Position numbers and translations under genes: made by a program | The notes under the pieces: model-generated | Database searches by the model: none | What the model saw: only the letters and a program-made list of their open reading frames with translations | Told to the model about the DNA's origin: nothing | NCBI GenBank assembly: GCA_027704905.1 | Contig: CM051007.1 | Location: forward strand, 26,538,747-26,602,746 | Source: Muraenolepis orangiensis | Taxonomy: Eukaryota > Chordata > Actinopteri > Gadiformes > Muraenolepididae | DNA: 64,000 bases | Direction of reading: 5' to 3' | Part shown: positions 44,707 through 64,000 of the stretch, one piece after another | Layout of the letters: each line of letters starts with the position of its first letter | Numbering within the stretch: the first letter of the stretch is position 1

Positions 44707-46079
44707 GTGATGACATCTTATCCGATCAGAGTGGAGGAAGCCCAGGGATCAGGGCTGAACTTCTCCCCTTCCCCGGAGCTCCCTACTCAGGGGTGAGACG
44801 TACCGTACCCCGCACCTCCAGCCACCACCAACCTCCATCCATCACTGACAGACTGATGAGGTTCCCCCTTGGAGTGACGAGAGAGAGAGAGAGAGAGGCT
44901 CCCTTGGTCGGTGAGGATCTCTTAAGCATTTGCCTTTGTTAGCGGGATGGCCTCAAGATAGCGGCTAGCATAGTCACACAATGACCAAGATATACTGGTG
45001 TGTGTGGTGGACTATATAGTGAAATCCTTCCCTACTCCCTCTCCAGTAGTTTAATGTAGAGGACTAAATAGTGAAATCCTTCCCTCATTCCCTACTCCCT
45101 CTCTAGTAGTTCAATGTAGAGGACAATATAGTGAGCTCATCTGCAAAGACTTTTGGACACTTCTCAAGTCTGTGTGAAGTTTGTCTGTGAGTCTGAGAGT
45201 GGAGCAGTTCTGACAAATTCGAAGTCAATGTTTCTCGTTGAGCTGAGTGGGGGCACCTTAACTTTGAAGGGACACTGATTTGATTAAGGTGATTGCAATT
45301 GTGTGTGTGTGTGTGTGCGCCACGGAATACCTTCCCCAAAGTATTTTTTTTAATATATTTTATATAAATAAAATGTACAGATTTCTATATGTTTGTTCTA
45401 TAAACAGAGTTTATAAAGTTTAGAAAAGAGCAAAAAGCGTTGAATGAAAGCATTTTCTTTATCCATTAGGGGATGTGAGGCCCGATCTCCCTACTAACTG
45501 TCACTTTAACTAAGTACTATCTATCACTAACAAACTACTAACTGTCACTTTAACTAACTACTAACTGTTACTTTAACTTACTACTAACTGTTACTTTAAC
45601 TAACTACAGACCCAGAGGTTCTTCAACAAGGGCACATAGAACAGACCTTATCCACATGGCATTAGGCTCATGGTGATTACGTAGTATCCACAGAAATCAA
45701 ATTGAACTCTCGAAAGTTTTCCCACCACAAACACCCATTGGATAAGACGGACAGTGTTGGCTCACAGGAGCCAATCAGGAGGTCTAACTATTTTAAGGCA
45801 GAGCGCAAACTTCGGAGAAATGTGTTCATGCATTAGGCTGATCTCAGGTTCACTTATTTGACTCTGCTGCTGTTATATTGTATTATATATATATATATAT
45901 ATGTTTTACGTTGGTTTTGCTCGATTGATATTTAATATATAGCGATATCACTTAAAAACTGACATATGTTACAGAGAGATCGGTTTGAAACGCAATAGCG
46001 GGGAGACGTTTCAATGTTGTGACCAAATATGAATACTCGGACCTGGTGATGCAACAATCACTAAAAAATGAATGTTCTC
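44707..46079. other. Non-coding stretch with short duplications
   Basis: AGTGAAATCCTTCCCTACTC-type units of about 60 bp repeat at 45,005-45,130. ACTAACTGTCACTTTAAC units repeat at about 45,490-45,610. At 45,757-45,774 a palindrome TTGGCTC-ACAG-GAGCCAA places CCAAT boxes in both directions, followed by TTTTAA near 45,795. This could be a relic promoter of MHC locus 1, but no leader exon is supported. Confidence 0.45.
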
Positions 46080-46470
46080 TGTCTGTAGGTCGGTCTGTGG
46101 ATCAGTCAGTAGGACTGTCTGTAGATCTCTGTCTGTAGATATCTGTCTGTAGTTCTGTCTGTATGTCTGTCTGTCAGTAGGTTTGTAGATCTGTCTAGGA
46201 CTTTCTCTCGGTCTGCCTTTAGGTCTGTTAGTTGATCTGCCTGTAGCTCTGTCTGTCAGTGTTTCTGTAGAACTGTCCGTAGATCTGTCTGTAGATATCT
46301 GTCTGTAGTTCTGTCTGTCAGTAGGTTTGTAGATCTGTCTAGGACTTTCTCTCGGTCTGCCTTTAGGTCTGTTAGTTGATCTGTCTGTAGCTCTGTCTGT
46401 CAGTGTTTCTGTAGAACTGTCCGTAGATCTGTCTGTAGGTCTGTCTGTAGGTCTGTCTGTGGGTCTTGTC
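46080..46470. repeat. CTGTCTGTAG-rich repeat with internal 160-bp duplication
   Basis: Degenerate CTGTCTGTAGRTCTGTCTG units fill the segment. About 46,120-46,265 and 46,282-46,430 are near copies of each other. Locus 2 has a related CTGTCTGTCTACAG repeat in front of its alpha-1 exon, so this may be what remains of locus 1's first intron. Confidence 0.8.
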
Positions 46471-46914
46471 TGTCATACAACAACCATACTGTTTTCAAAG
46501 TCTGTGGCGTGTCTGGCTTCCAAATATATCAGAGCTAGATCTCCCCCACCACCTCCTCTTCCTCCACCACCTCCTCCTCTTCCTCCACCTCCCGCTGCTC
46601 CTCCTCTGATGGTGTCCATCAGTCTCCCAAAGCCTCCTCGAACAGAACCTGTCATTCTTATAAATAAGGAAAATCCACACTATTTTCTCTCTCTCTCTCT
46701 CTCTCTCGTTCTCTCTCTCTCCCTGCCTGTCCGACTAGCTGTATCTGTATGTGTCTATCTTTCTGCCTGTCTATCTGTCCACCTGTCTCTCTGCCTGGCC
46801 ATTTGTCTGTCTGCCTGCCTGCCTGCCTGTTGGTCGGTCTACAGGTGTCTGTTTGCCTGTCTATCTCTCTGTCTGTTTGTTCATCTGTCACTGAGACAGA
46901 CAGACAGGTTCATT

Positions 46915-46959
46915 TCTCCTCCTCCTCCCCAAGGTGAAGCCTTGGGGAGGAGGAGGAGA
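46915..46959. repeat. Perfect 20-bp inverted repeat with 5-nt loop
   Basis: The left arm TCTCCTCCTCCTCCCCAAGG and the exact inverse right arm flank loop TGAAG. It could extrude as a hairpin. No terminator or RNA function is implied. Confidence 0.9.
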
Positions 46960-47311
46960 GGACTCAGTATCTCAGGTCTGGTCTGATCTCTCTAACTCTC
47001 GTCCGTCTGTGGCGTGTCTCCCCTCTCTCTCTCCCTCCGGTCGTATACCTCTCTTTCACTCTGGATCTCCTCTTTCCGTCCTTTCTTCCATCTTTCCGTA
47101 CCTAAATTCCTAAATCTCTCGATTTCTGTCTTCTACGGGCTGCTGTCTACTGCTGCCCCTCATCTTCTCTCCTTCCTCCCTCCCTCCCTACCTTCCTTCC
47201 CACTATCCTGCTTTCCTTTCCTCTTTCCTTTCTCCCTCCCACCAACCTACCTTCTTACATTGCATTTCTCTCTCCCCCCCTCCTTCAGACACCTCCAGCT
47301 GATTGGAGCTC

Positions 47312-47480
<169 letters not shown>

Positions 47481-47753
47481 ATGTATTTCAGAGGATGTCT
47501 GGTTGTGAGTGGGATGATGAGGATGGTCATACTGGTGGTTATTCCCAGTATGGTTATGATGGGGAGGACTTCATATCCTTTGACCTGGAAACCAAGACAT
47601 GGATCGCTCATAAACGACAGGCTTACTCCATCAAACTGAGCTGGGATCAGAATAGAGCTCGTAATGAATACTATAAGTACTACTTCCCCGAGGAGTGTGT
47701 TGGTTAGCTGAAGAAGTTCCTGGACTATGGGAAGAGCACTCTGCAGAGAACAG
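47481..47753 (+). pseudogene. MHC class I alpha-2 exon, locus 1
   Basis: It reads GCEWDDEDGHTGGYSQYGYD, then FDLETKTWIAHKRQAYSIKL and YYFPEECVG, a stop, then LKKFLDYGKSTLQRT. The alpha-2 cysteines (GC and EC) are present. The TAG at 47,706-47,708 replaces a tryptophan codon. The donor is CAG|GTAGAG at 47,753. Confidence 0.85.
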
Positions 47754-47853
47754 GTAGAGTCACATGACCAGGTGGGCGTCGACAGACACATGTCTCTGAG
47801 TCCCTGGTGTTTAAACTGGAACACTACAGGGAGGACCAGGAACAGACAGAACA

Positions 47854-47884
<31 letters not shown>

Positions 47885-47890
<6 letters not shown>

Positions 47891-47975
47891 TATAACGCTG
47901 TCTGTCGTCGGGTATTGCACATACGATTTTCACTCACTGCTTTATACTTGTAAACTGAAGTGACAATAAACTTCT
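47885..47975 (+). mobile_element. Rex1-like LINE tail in MHC locus 1 intron
   Basis: The segment GCTGTCTGTCGTCGGGTATT ... GTGACAATAAACTT matches the 3' end of the Rex1-like tails at 7813-7930 and 51,690-51,780. It is very short, same strand as the gene, and ends 12 bp before the alpha-3 acceptor. It replaces most of the CT repeat that fills this intron in locus 2. Confidence 0.75.
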
Positions 47976-47987
47976 CTCTCTCTCCAG

Positions 47988-48299
47988 AGCGTCCGTCGGT
48001 GTCTCTGCTCCAGAGGAGCCCCTCTTCCCCAGTGGTGTGCCACGCTACAGGCTTCTACCCTAACAGGGTGGTGATGTTCTGGAGGAGAGACGACCAGGAG
48101 CTCCATGAGCACGTGGACCACGGGGAGGTCCTCCCCAACCACGACGGGACCTTCCAGGTCAGCGTTGGCCTGGACCTGACGTCGGTCCCACCGGAGGACC
48201 GGCGGGGGTACGAGTGTGTGGTCCAGCTAAAAGGCATGGAGGACATCCTGGTCCCGCTGGACCCGGCCCGCATCAGGACCAACTGGGGAGGGGATGGAG
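47988..48299 (+). pseudogene. MHC class I alpha-3 (Ig C1) exon, locus 1
   Basis: A 312-nt open exon with acceptor CTCTCCAG and donor GAG|GTAGGG. It has VVCHATGFYPNRVVMFWRR and YECVVQLKG, the paired cysteines and tryptophan of an Ig C1 domain that contacts beta-2-microglobulin. Only four residue differences from locus 2 were noticed (for example V for F after DHGE, D for N before LTS). The exon itself is intact even though the gene is dead. Confidence 0.88.
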
Positions 48300-48607
48300 G
48301 TAGGGAACACATGTGGACACATCTGGAGCAACGTGGTTAACACACAGCTCTCCAGAAGGGCTCACTGCAGCGGAACACGTTGGATTGTGGGTAAATGAGT
48401 CCTATGAACAGAGCTAAGCTAAGGTCAGTCCCTGAGTGACCCAGAGCTCCATTCCACTGCAGTAGTTAGACTGCCGTAGTGTGAGTCACGTATGTAGCAT
48501 CAGGTCTCCATAGACATGTGGTTCAATGGTGGAGGGATGGATGAGTGATGGACTCTGTCCAACGTATATGATTACAGACCTGCTTTTCTTTCCTTGATTT
48601 ACCTGAA

Positions 48608-48703
48608 GGGGTCCAGAGTAACATCATCATTGGGTCTGTGGTTCTCCTCCTGGCTGCTGCTGTTGGAGTCTTTGTTGGAGTCTTTGTGTTGAAGAGGAGG
48701 AAC
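48608..48703 (+). pseudogene. MHC class I transmembrane exon, locus 1 (interrupted)
   Basis: The exon reads GVQSNIIIGSVVLLLAAAVG, then a hydrophobic stretch ending VFVLKRRN, a single membrane span with a basic stop-transfer. A hAT element enters after AAC (48,703). The remaining GGTGAGT donor lies at 50,156 after the duplicated GGAGGAAC. Confidence 0.88.
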
Positions 48704-50147
48704 CAATGTTCCCTCTAAGCTGCGCGCTTGGGCAATCGTGCACTGCTCGCACATTCTCAGCGCACAAGAAAATCTATGCAGCGCATAAAATAAAATTCAA
48801 CATAAACGTATTAATTAATATCTAATATTAGTCCTAATCTTATCTAATCAATTAAACCAATAATAATAATAATAATTTTGTTTTCTGTACTATTTTGCAA
48901 CGTAACTCAGTGAGTGACAGGTGTCCAGCCAATGATACGATTCGGTTCACTTACGCTACGCAGCCAATTATAGCATTGACACTATTGCCCTGCCCATTCG
49001 CGCCATGCAGGTTAGCTAGCTAACAACAGTGCGGCGGAGTTACGAGACGCAAATGCTAACCCCTTATCATGGCGAAACGAACGGGCAGCGACACATCCAC
49101 TCACCATTAACAGTCAATATGCTGAATTCAAGTACATAATGAAGCAAAAACTTAAACAGGGGTCAATCAGCACATTCTCAGATATGGTTGCTGCAGCACT
49201 TAGATGTGAGGAGCTAAAGGAGATCTCACAGCTTGTGGATATTTGTGCTACATTTCAAGCTTCCAGTGCAGATTGTGAAAGAGGATTCAGTTTAATGAAT
49301 CGTATCAAAACAGCATCCAGAAATGGTCTTGAAGTGGCACATTTGGACCAGCTGATGCGCATAAAGTCAAAGCAAGAAGCAGACGAAGCCATCAACCTGG
49401 ACAAAGTGTACAACCATTGGAGAAGTGAGAAGGACAGACGTGAAAAATAAGGTAAAATTTAAGTCAGATTTGTGCATATTCTAGTGACATTTATTAATAT
49501 TTTTTGTTTATGGATATTAATCATTAAATGATGTTACTACTAGATAATTTATGGGTAGTAGAAATGATAATAAAAAACTGAGTAATTACATATTTTACAG
49601 ACAGTTACAGGAATTTACACTGTATCACAAGCTACAGCACACGTCATTGTGCAAAATGTGAATGTTTTAATGTGAACAAAATGTTATGTCTGAAAGGTGT
49701 ATATGTATCATTTCCTCCAGAACAGGACCCTCACACAGGCCACAACAGGACCTCACACAGGCCAAAGCAAGACTCTTCCCATGGCCAAGCAGGACTCTCA
49801 CATAAAACATACTACACATCTCATGAACAACAAGATTTTTGTCTTTTTCCTTTAAAGTTTGTCAAATCACTTATATTAAAAGTAAACTAGTGAAAATTGC
49901 TGCTGTAATTTGATTCTTTTAATAAGCCATGTAACTTGCTATGATCCAAGTTTTGAACTGGTGTGTGGCCACAGCACATGTGATGTTGCTCACAGTGGTC
50001 CTCAGTGGGCTCAGGGAGCTGGTGTGTATGCAGTGGTCCTCAGTGGCTCAGGGAGCTGGTGTGTATGCAGTGGTCCTCAGTGGTCCTCAGTGTGCTCAGG
50101 GAGCTGGTGTGTATGCCCAGACACATGAAAAATTAGAGGGAACATTG
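48704..50147 (+). mobile_element. hAT element in the MHC locus 1 transmembrane exon, 8-bp duplication
   Basis: The ends CAATGTTCCCTCTAA (48,704-48,718) and TTAGAGGGAACATTG (50,133-50,147) are exact inverse complements. GGAGGAAC is duplicated perfectly on both sides (48,696-48,703 and 50,148-50,155), an 8-bp hAT signature. It is 1444 bp and carries a transposase C-terminal remnant. Repeats of about 36 bp (AGTGGTCCTCAGTGG...) lie near its right end. Confidence 0.95.
49139..49450 (+). pseudogene. hAT transposase C-terminal dimerisation fragment
   Basis: The 103 residues include TFQASSADCERGFSLMNRIK and EVAHLDQLMRIKSKQEADEA. This is the conserved hAT dimerisation region, where S-x-x-x-E/C-R-x-F-S-x-(L/M)-N is typical. 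No DDE core is present, so the element depended on a transposase made elsewhere. Confidence 0.85.
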
Positions 50148-50469
50148 GGAGGAACGGTGAGTGACTCCAACTCTTCCGGAGGACCAACACCTGACCTCCA
50201 CCTGCTCCTACTTCCTTCCCCCTCGTTGCGTCCGTTCCTACAATCTGATTGGTTGTGGTCATACACTAGTGGTCTCCATCTCTGAATGAAGAATCTCCTC
50301 TGGTGTCGTGTCCACAGTCATGTTGTGGCATTAAGAATATCAAAGTATAATAACATTCAGATATTTACCACTGTAACATCACTAATCATTTCTCTTGATC
50401 CTTAGATTCAGCCAAGCGACGACTAGCTGCTGAGTCAAATGTGTTTTTACTGCAGTTCTCCTGATAATA

Positions 50470-50711
50470 CTATACAGCTCTGTTGACCTAGATACATCTA
50501 GCTCACTGGACTATACAGCTCTGTTGATCTAGATACATCTAGCTCACTGGACTATACAGCTCTGTTGACCTAGATACATCTAGCTCACTGGACTATACAG
50601 CTGTTGACCTAGATACATCTAGCTCACTGGACTATACAGCTCTGTTGACCTAGATACATCTAGCTCACTGGACTATACAGCTCTGTTGACCTAGATACAT
50701 CTAGCTCAGTC
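50470..50711. repeat. 41-bp tandem repeat, six copies
   Basis: CTATACAGCTCTGTTGACCT begins each unit (the fourth has lost 3 bp) and AGATACATCTAGCTCACTGG ends it. It lies between putative cytoplasmic-tail exons of MHC locus 1. Confidence 0.92.
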
Positions 50712-50769
50712 ATGAATTCCCCTCCTCACATTCTGCTTCTTACCAGGTTCTGACACCAGCTCTGCGGAC

Positions 50770-51289
50770 CCTGGGGAACAGAATCCATCACACCACTCCT
50801 CTCCAGCTCCTCGGCCCCCCCCTCTCTGCCCCCTGGAGGAACCCTCCGTCCCAGAGGACCGTAGTCACCTCGGCACACCTGCTCCCTATTCCCACTCAGG
50901 ATCCCTGTTCAGAGTCCTCCGCTCCCCCGTCACTCGTTGACACAACTTTCCCGTCGTTACGATCCGAGAGCGTCTAGCCCATTCCCCCTGAAGACCCTGT
51001 TGCCACTTCCCGTGAACTCCTGTTTCCCCCCTTGGACTATTTAGCTTGTTTGTTCCTTTGTTGGATTGATCGACTTTGGTTTTTACCCCTGGATGTTTTG
51101 GTGTTCGTTTTGGACTCCAGCCTTCTCCCCGTAGCACGTTATACAACACCCCCTGTTTGGATTTCCATTTCACACTCACTAACAGTATTATCTTAACCTC
51201 ATCACAGTAATATATTAACAGTATTATCTTAGCCTCATCACATGTTTATCTTGACTCAGGCTAAATGTGTTCATCCTGTCTTGTTCTTC
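50770..51289. other. Proline-rich open stretch and flank, unassigned
   Basis: After a possible acceptor CTTACCAG (50,747) the frame reads SDTSSADPGEQ, then a Pro-rich run to a TGA near 50,940. The later sequence looks like mobile DNA but I cannot name it. Confidence 0.35.
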
Positions 51290-51790
51290 CTTCCTGATAG
51301 CTTCCACAGTCAGGCCATCAGGCTGCTGAACAAGGGCGTATAGCATATAACAGCATATAACCTCCCTCCTGGACATTTACAACCAGCGGTGCGTGGCCAA
51401 GGCCAAACTAATTATAAAAGACATTGCCCACCCCAGCCACGAACTGTACTCACTATTACCGTCAGGCAGGCGATACCGCAGTATCAAGTGTCGTACAAAT
51501 AGGCTTAGAGATAGCTTCCACAGTCAGGCCATCAGGCTGCTGAACAAGGGCGTATAACATATAACAATGTATATTTTATTACATTGATTTATATATACAT
51601 ATTGCTCTTTTCTGTGCTGATTTTTGCATTTTATAAATTGCATTTCTTTTTTTTTTTTATATTCTATTTTTATCTATTTTTATCTTATTTTATAACTGCT
51701 GTCTGTCGTCGGGTATTGCACACAAGATTTTCACATCACTGCTTTATACTAAACTGTAAACTGAAGTGACAATAAACTTGACTTGACTTA
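51290..51790 (+). mobile_element. Rex1-like LINE 3' tail, MHC intergenic copy
   Basis: It encodes LLDIYNQRCVAKAKLIIKDI, AHPSHELYSLLPSGRRYRSI and SQAIRLLNKG, then the AT-rich 3' UTR and GACAATAAACTTGACTTGAC. The last coding segment (TCCACAGTCAGGCCATCAGG) occurs twice, at 51,302 and 51,517, so the insertion is rearranged. Confidence 0.8.
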
Positions 51791-52045
51791 ACAATGTAGA
51801 TTTTATTACACTGATTTATATATACATATTGCTCTTTTATTGGATTTTATAAATTGCATTTTTATTTTATATATTTAACTTTATACAGTTTTGTACATTT
51901 TTAAACGTATTTTATTCTATTGTTTTTATTTTATCTTATTTTATAACTGCTGTCTGTCGTCGGGTTTTGCACATACGATTTTCACTCACTGCTTCATACT
52001 TGTGTAAACTGTGAAGAGACAATAAACTTGACTTGACTTGACTTG
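51791..52045 (+). mobile_element. Second Rex1-like 3' UTR fragment
   Basis: Only the 3' UTR is repeated (from AACAATGTAGATTTTATTAC to the ACTTG tail at 52,025-52,045), directly after the first tail. It may be a tandem insertion or an unequal exchange. Confidence 0.78.
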
Positions 52046-52930
52046 TTTAGGGTCAACTGAACCATGAAGACTCTTCCCCCGTTCAGCTCAAAGCAGCACA
52101 GAGTAGACTGCTGCTCATTTACAATCATTACAAACAGCCTTGGGACTTCAGCTAACTTCACGTTTGATCAATGACAATAACATTCCTATGTACTTTCATT
52201 TAGAAATCAGTCATCAATCCGTACTTAAAGTGTACATCAATGTAATCACTGTTTGTGATCGATTCGATGAAGACTGGTTCGGTTCCCGCCGCTTCAGCTT
52301 GTAGCGTTTGAATTAGGTTATGTTTTCAAATATTTATGAGGTTTAAAATAAGGTTTAATATTCATAATCAAGATGTTCGAGATCAACGAGTTTGAATATT
52401 GATTTATTGAATGTGTTTTATTCATATATTTTTTAATGTCTGATTATGGGTAATGATGGATAATGGATTTTAATATTGAGTTCTGTAGAGTTCCGCTTTG
52501 CTTCGCACTGTTTCCTTCGGGTTATTCTGTCAATAAAATACTGGAAATAAAATGCATTCATAATTATGTGCCAATAAATATTTTCCATAATGACTGATCT
52601 GGATCCTGCCAAGCGCATCTCCCATCTCAGTTCACCGCCATGTTCCGCCTCAAGCCGTCCTCCACCGGTCCACCGACCAGGTAACCACCTGGTATCCAAG
52701 CATCCTGCTTTGTTCTTTCTCTTATGTTATGGCCTGACTGAGGGGAATCCTGTCTGTCTGTCTGACTCATGTTCTTGGCCTACTTGCTCAGTTGTAAATC
52801 AGTTTTATTGGTTTTGTTCAATATAAAACTGAACATTATATATAACTGAAAGTTATTTAAAATATAGCTTTATTACTGAACATTAGATAAAGCTCAACAT
52901 TATATATAACATTTTACATTACTGAAAATT
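52046..52930. other. Intergenic DNA upstream of MHC locus 2
   Basis: No gene is supported. Short frames at 52,433-52,830 have no motif. The promoter elements of locus 2 begin near 52,940. Confidence 0.5.
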
Positions 52931-52943
52931 AACATATGACTAA

Positions 52944-52977
52944 TGACGTCAGGGCCTTCCTGAATTCCTATTGGTCC
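52944..52977 (+). promoter_or_regulatory. X2/Y-box module of MHC class I locus 2
   Basis: TGACGTCA (52,944-52,951) matches the X2/CRE site. 16 bp later CTATTGGTCC (52,968-52,977) resembles the Y box CTGATTGGYY. The order and spacing fit the SXY module bound by RFX, CREB and NF-Y and driven by NLRC5 in vertebrate class I promoters. It lies about 115-145 bp upstream of the leader ATG. S and X1 boxes and an ISRE were not clearly seen. Confidence 0.6.
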
Positions 52978-53089
52978 TTGTTCTTCCTGAGCGTCTCGTC
53001 GACAGGTTTCCTGGTCGTCAGATACCGGAGTGGGAGTCTCGTCTCTGTTGCTTCTCTCAGGAATGTTCTTCAAGAGTTCTTCTAGATCC

Positions 53090-64000
<10,911 letters not shown>

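Larger units (their letters stand above)
47481..50930 (+). pseudogene. MHC class I heavy chain, locus 1 (pseudogene)
   Basis: This is a class I heavy-chain copy on the plus strand. Alpha-2 ends at 47,753, alpha-3 is 47,988-48,299, and a transmembrane exon starts at 48,608. No leader or alpha-1 exon was found upstream back to about 45 kb. Alpha-2 lacks its normal acceptor (poly-C run) and carries TAG in place of the conserved W of the CVDWLKKF helix seen in locus 2. The transmembrane exon is interrupted by a hAT element. Tail exons may lie at about 50,406 (DSAKRRLAAES) and 50,748 (SDTSSADPGEQ), both uncertain. Alpha-3 and the following intron are nearly identical to locus 2, so the duplication or gene conversion is recent. 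Confidence 0.85.

Noticed and set aside
45700..45830. Promoter and leader exon of MHC locus 1
   Set aside because: CCAAT palindrome and TTTTAA are present, but the ATG that follows gives no hydrophobic leader and no good donor. Left as a possibility only.
49139..49450. Domesticated host gene
   Set aside because: It is only the dimerisation end of a hAT transposase inside an element with exact inverted ends and target duplication.

Overview
This is teleost nuclear DNA. The clearest host genes are two tandem, same-strand MHC class I heavy-chain loci of the fish U-type, with fish-style introns. The transposon set is also fish-like: Rex1-like LINE tails, Tx1/L1-type LINEs, BEL/Pao, Ty3-type, several hATs, pogo/Tigger, an ISL2EU-type THAP + YqaJ element and a tRNA-derived SINE. 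The species cannot be read from the sequence. No CRISPR array, bacterial operon or rRNA gene was seen.

Positions 1-13.5 kb hold simple repeats, a rearranged Tx1-like LINE, a broken GTF2IRD2-type hAT transposase, two minisatellites, and a multi-exon minus-strand pseudogene of the fish SAMD3-like family. One intron of that pseudogene holds two copies of the same pogo/Tigger element, and another holds a Rex1-like tail. Positions 13.5-21 kb hold an ORF1-only retroelement with zinc knuckles and a poly(A)-like end, a BED-finger hAT remnant, and a C2H2-plus-transposase element interrupted by a SINE. Positions 21.9-26.6 kb hold an ISL2EU-type element. Its YqaJ nuclease gene converges on its THAP/DDE transposase, and the transposase has been tandemly triplicated with a period of exactly 1183 bp.

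Positions 26.6-36 kb hold a MITE with 6-bp target duplications, a hAT-Ac-type pseudogene, a LINE tail of another clade, and two Tx1-like LINE copies head to tail. Positions 36.5-42.75 kb hold a decayed Ty3-type element split by a 1.9-kb hAT-like element. Positions 43.3-44.7 kb hold a 1.42-kb terminal-inverted-repeat element.

From about 45 kb onward lies the MHC class I region. Locus 1 (47.5-50.9 kb) is a dead copy. It lacks the leader and alpha-1 exons, has a stop in alpha-2, and has a hAT with a perfect 8-bp target duplication inside its transmembrane exon. Locus 2 (53.09 kb to the window end) has an X2/Y-box-like promoter, a leader, open alpha-1, alpha-2 and alpha-3 exons, and a transmembrane exon cut by the window edge. 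Its first intron is about 8.9 kb because a young BEL/Pao element (7.74 kb, LTRs nearly identical) sits in it in antisense. Most peptide-terminus anchor residues of locus 2 are substituted, so a non-classical role is likely.

Only MHC locus 2 looks like a working host gene. The BEL/Pao element looks recent but has a frame break between its two ORFs. Almost everything else is decayed mobile DNA.
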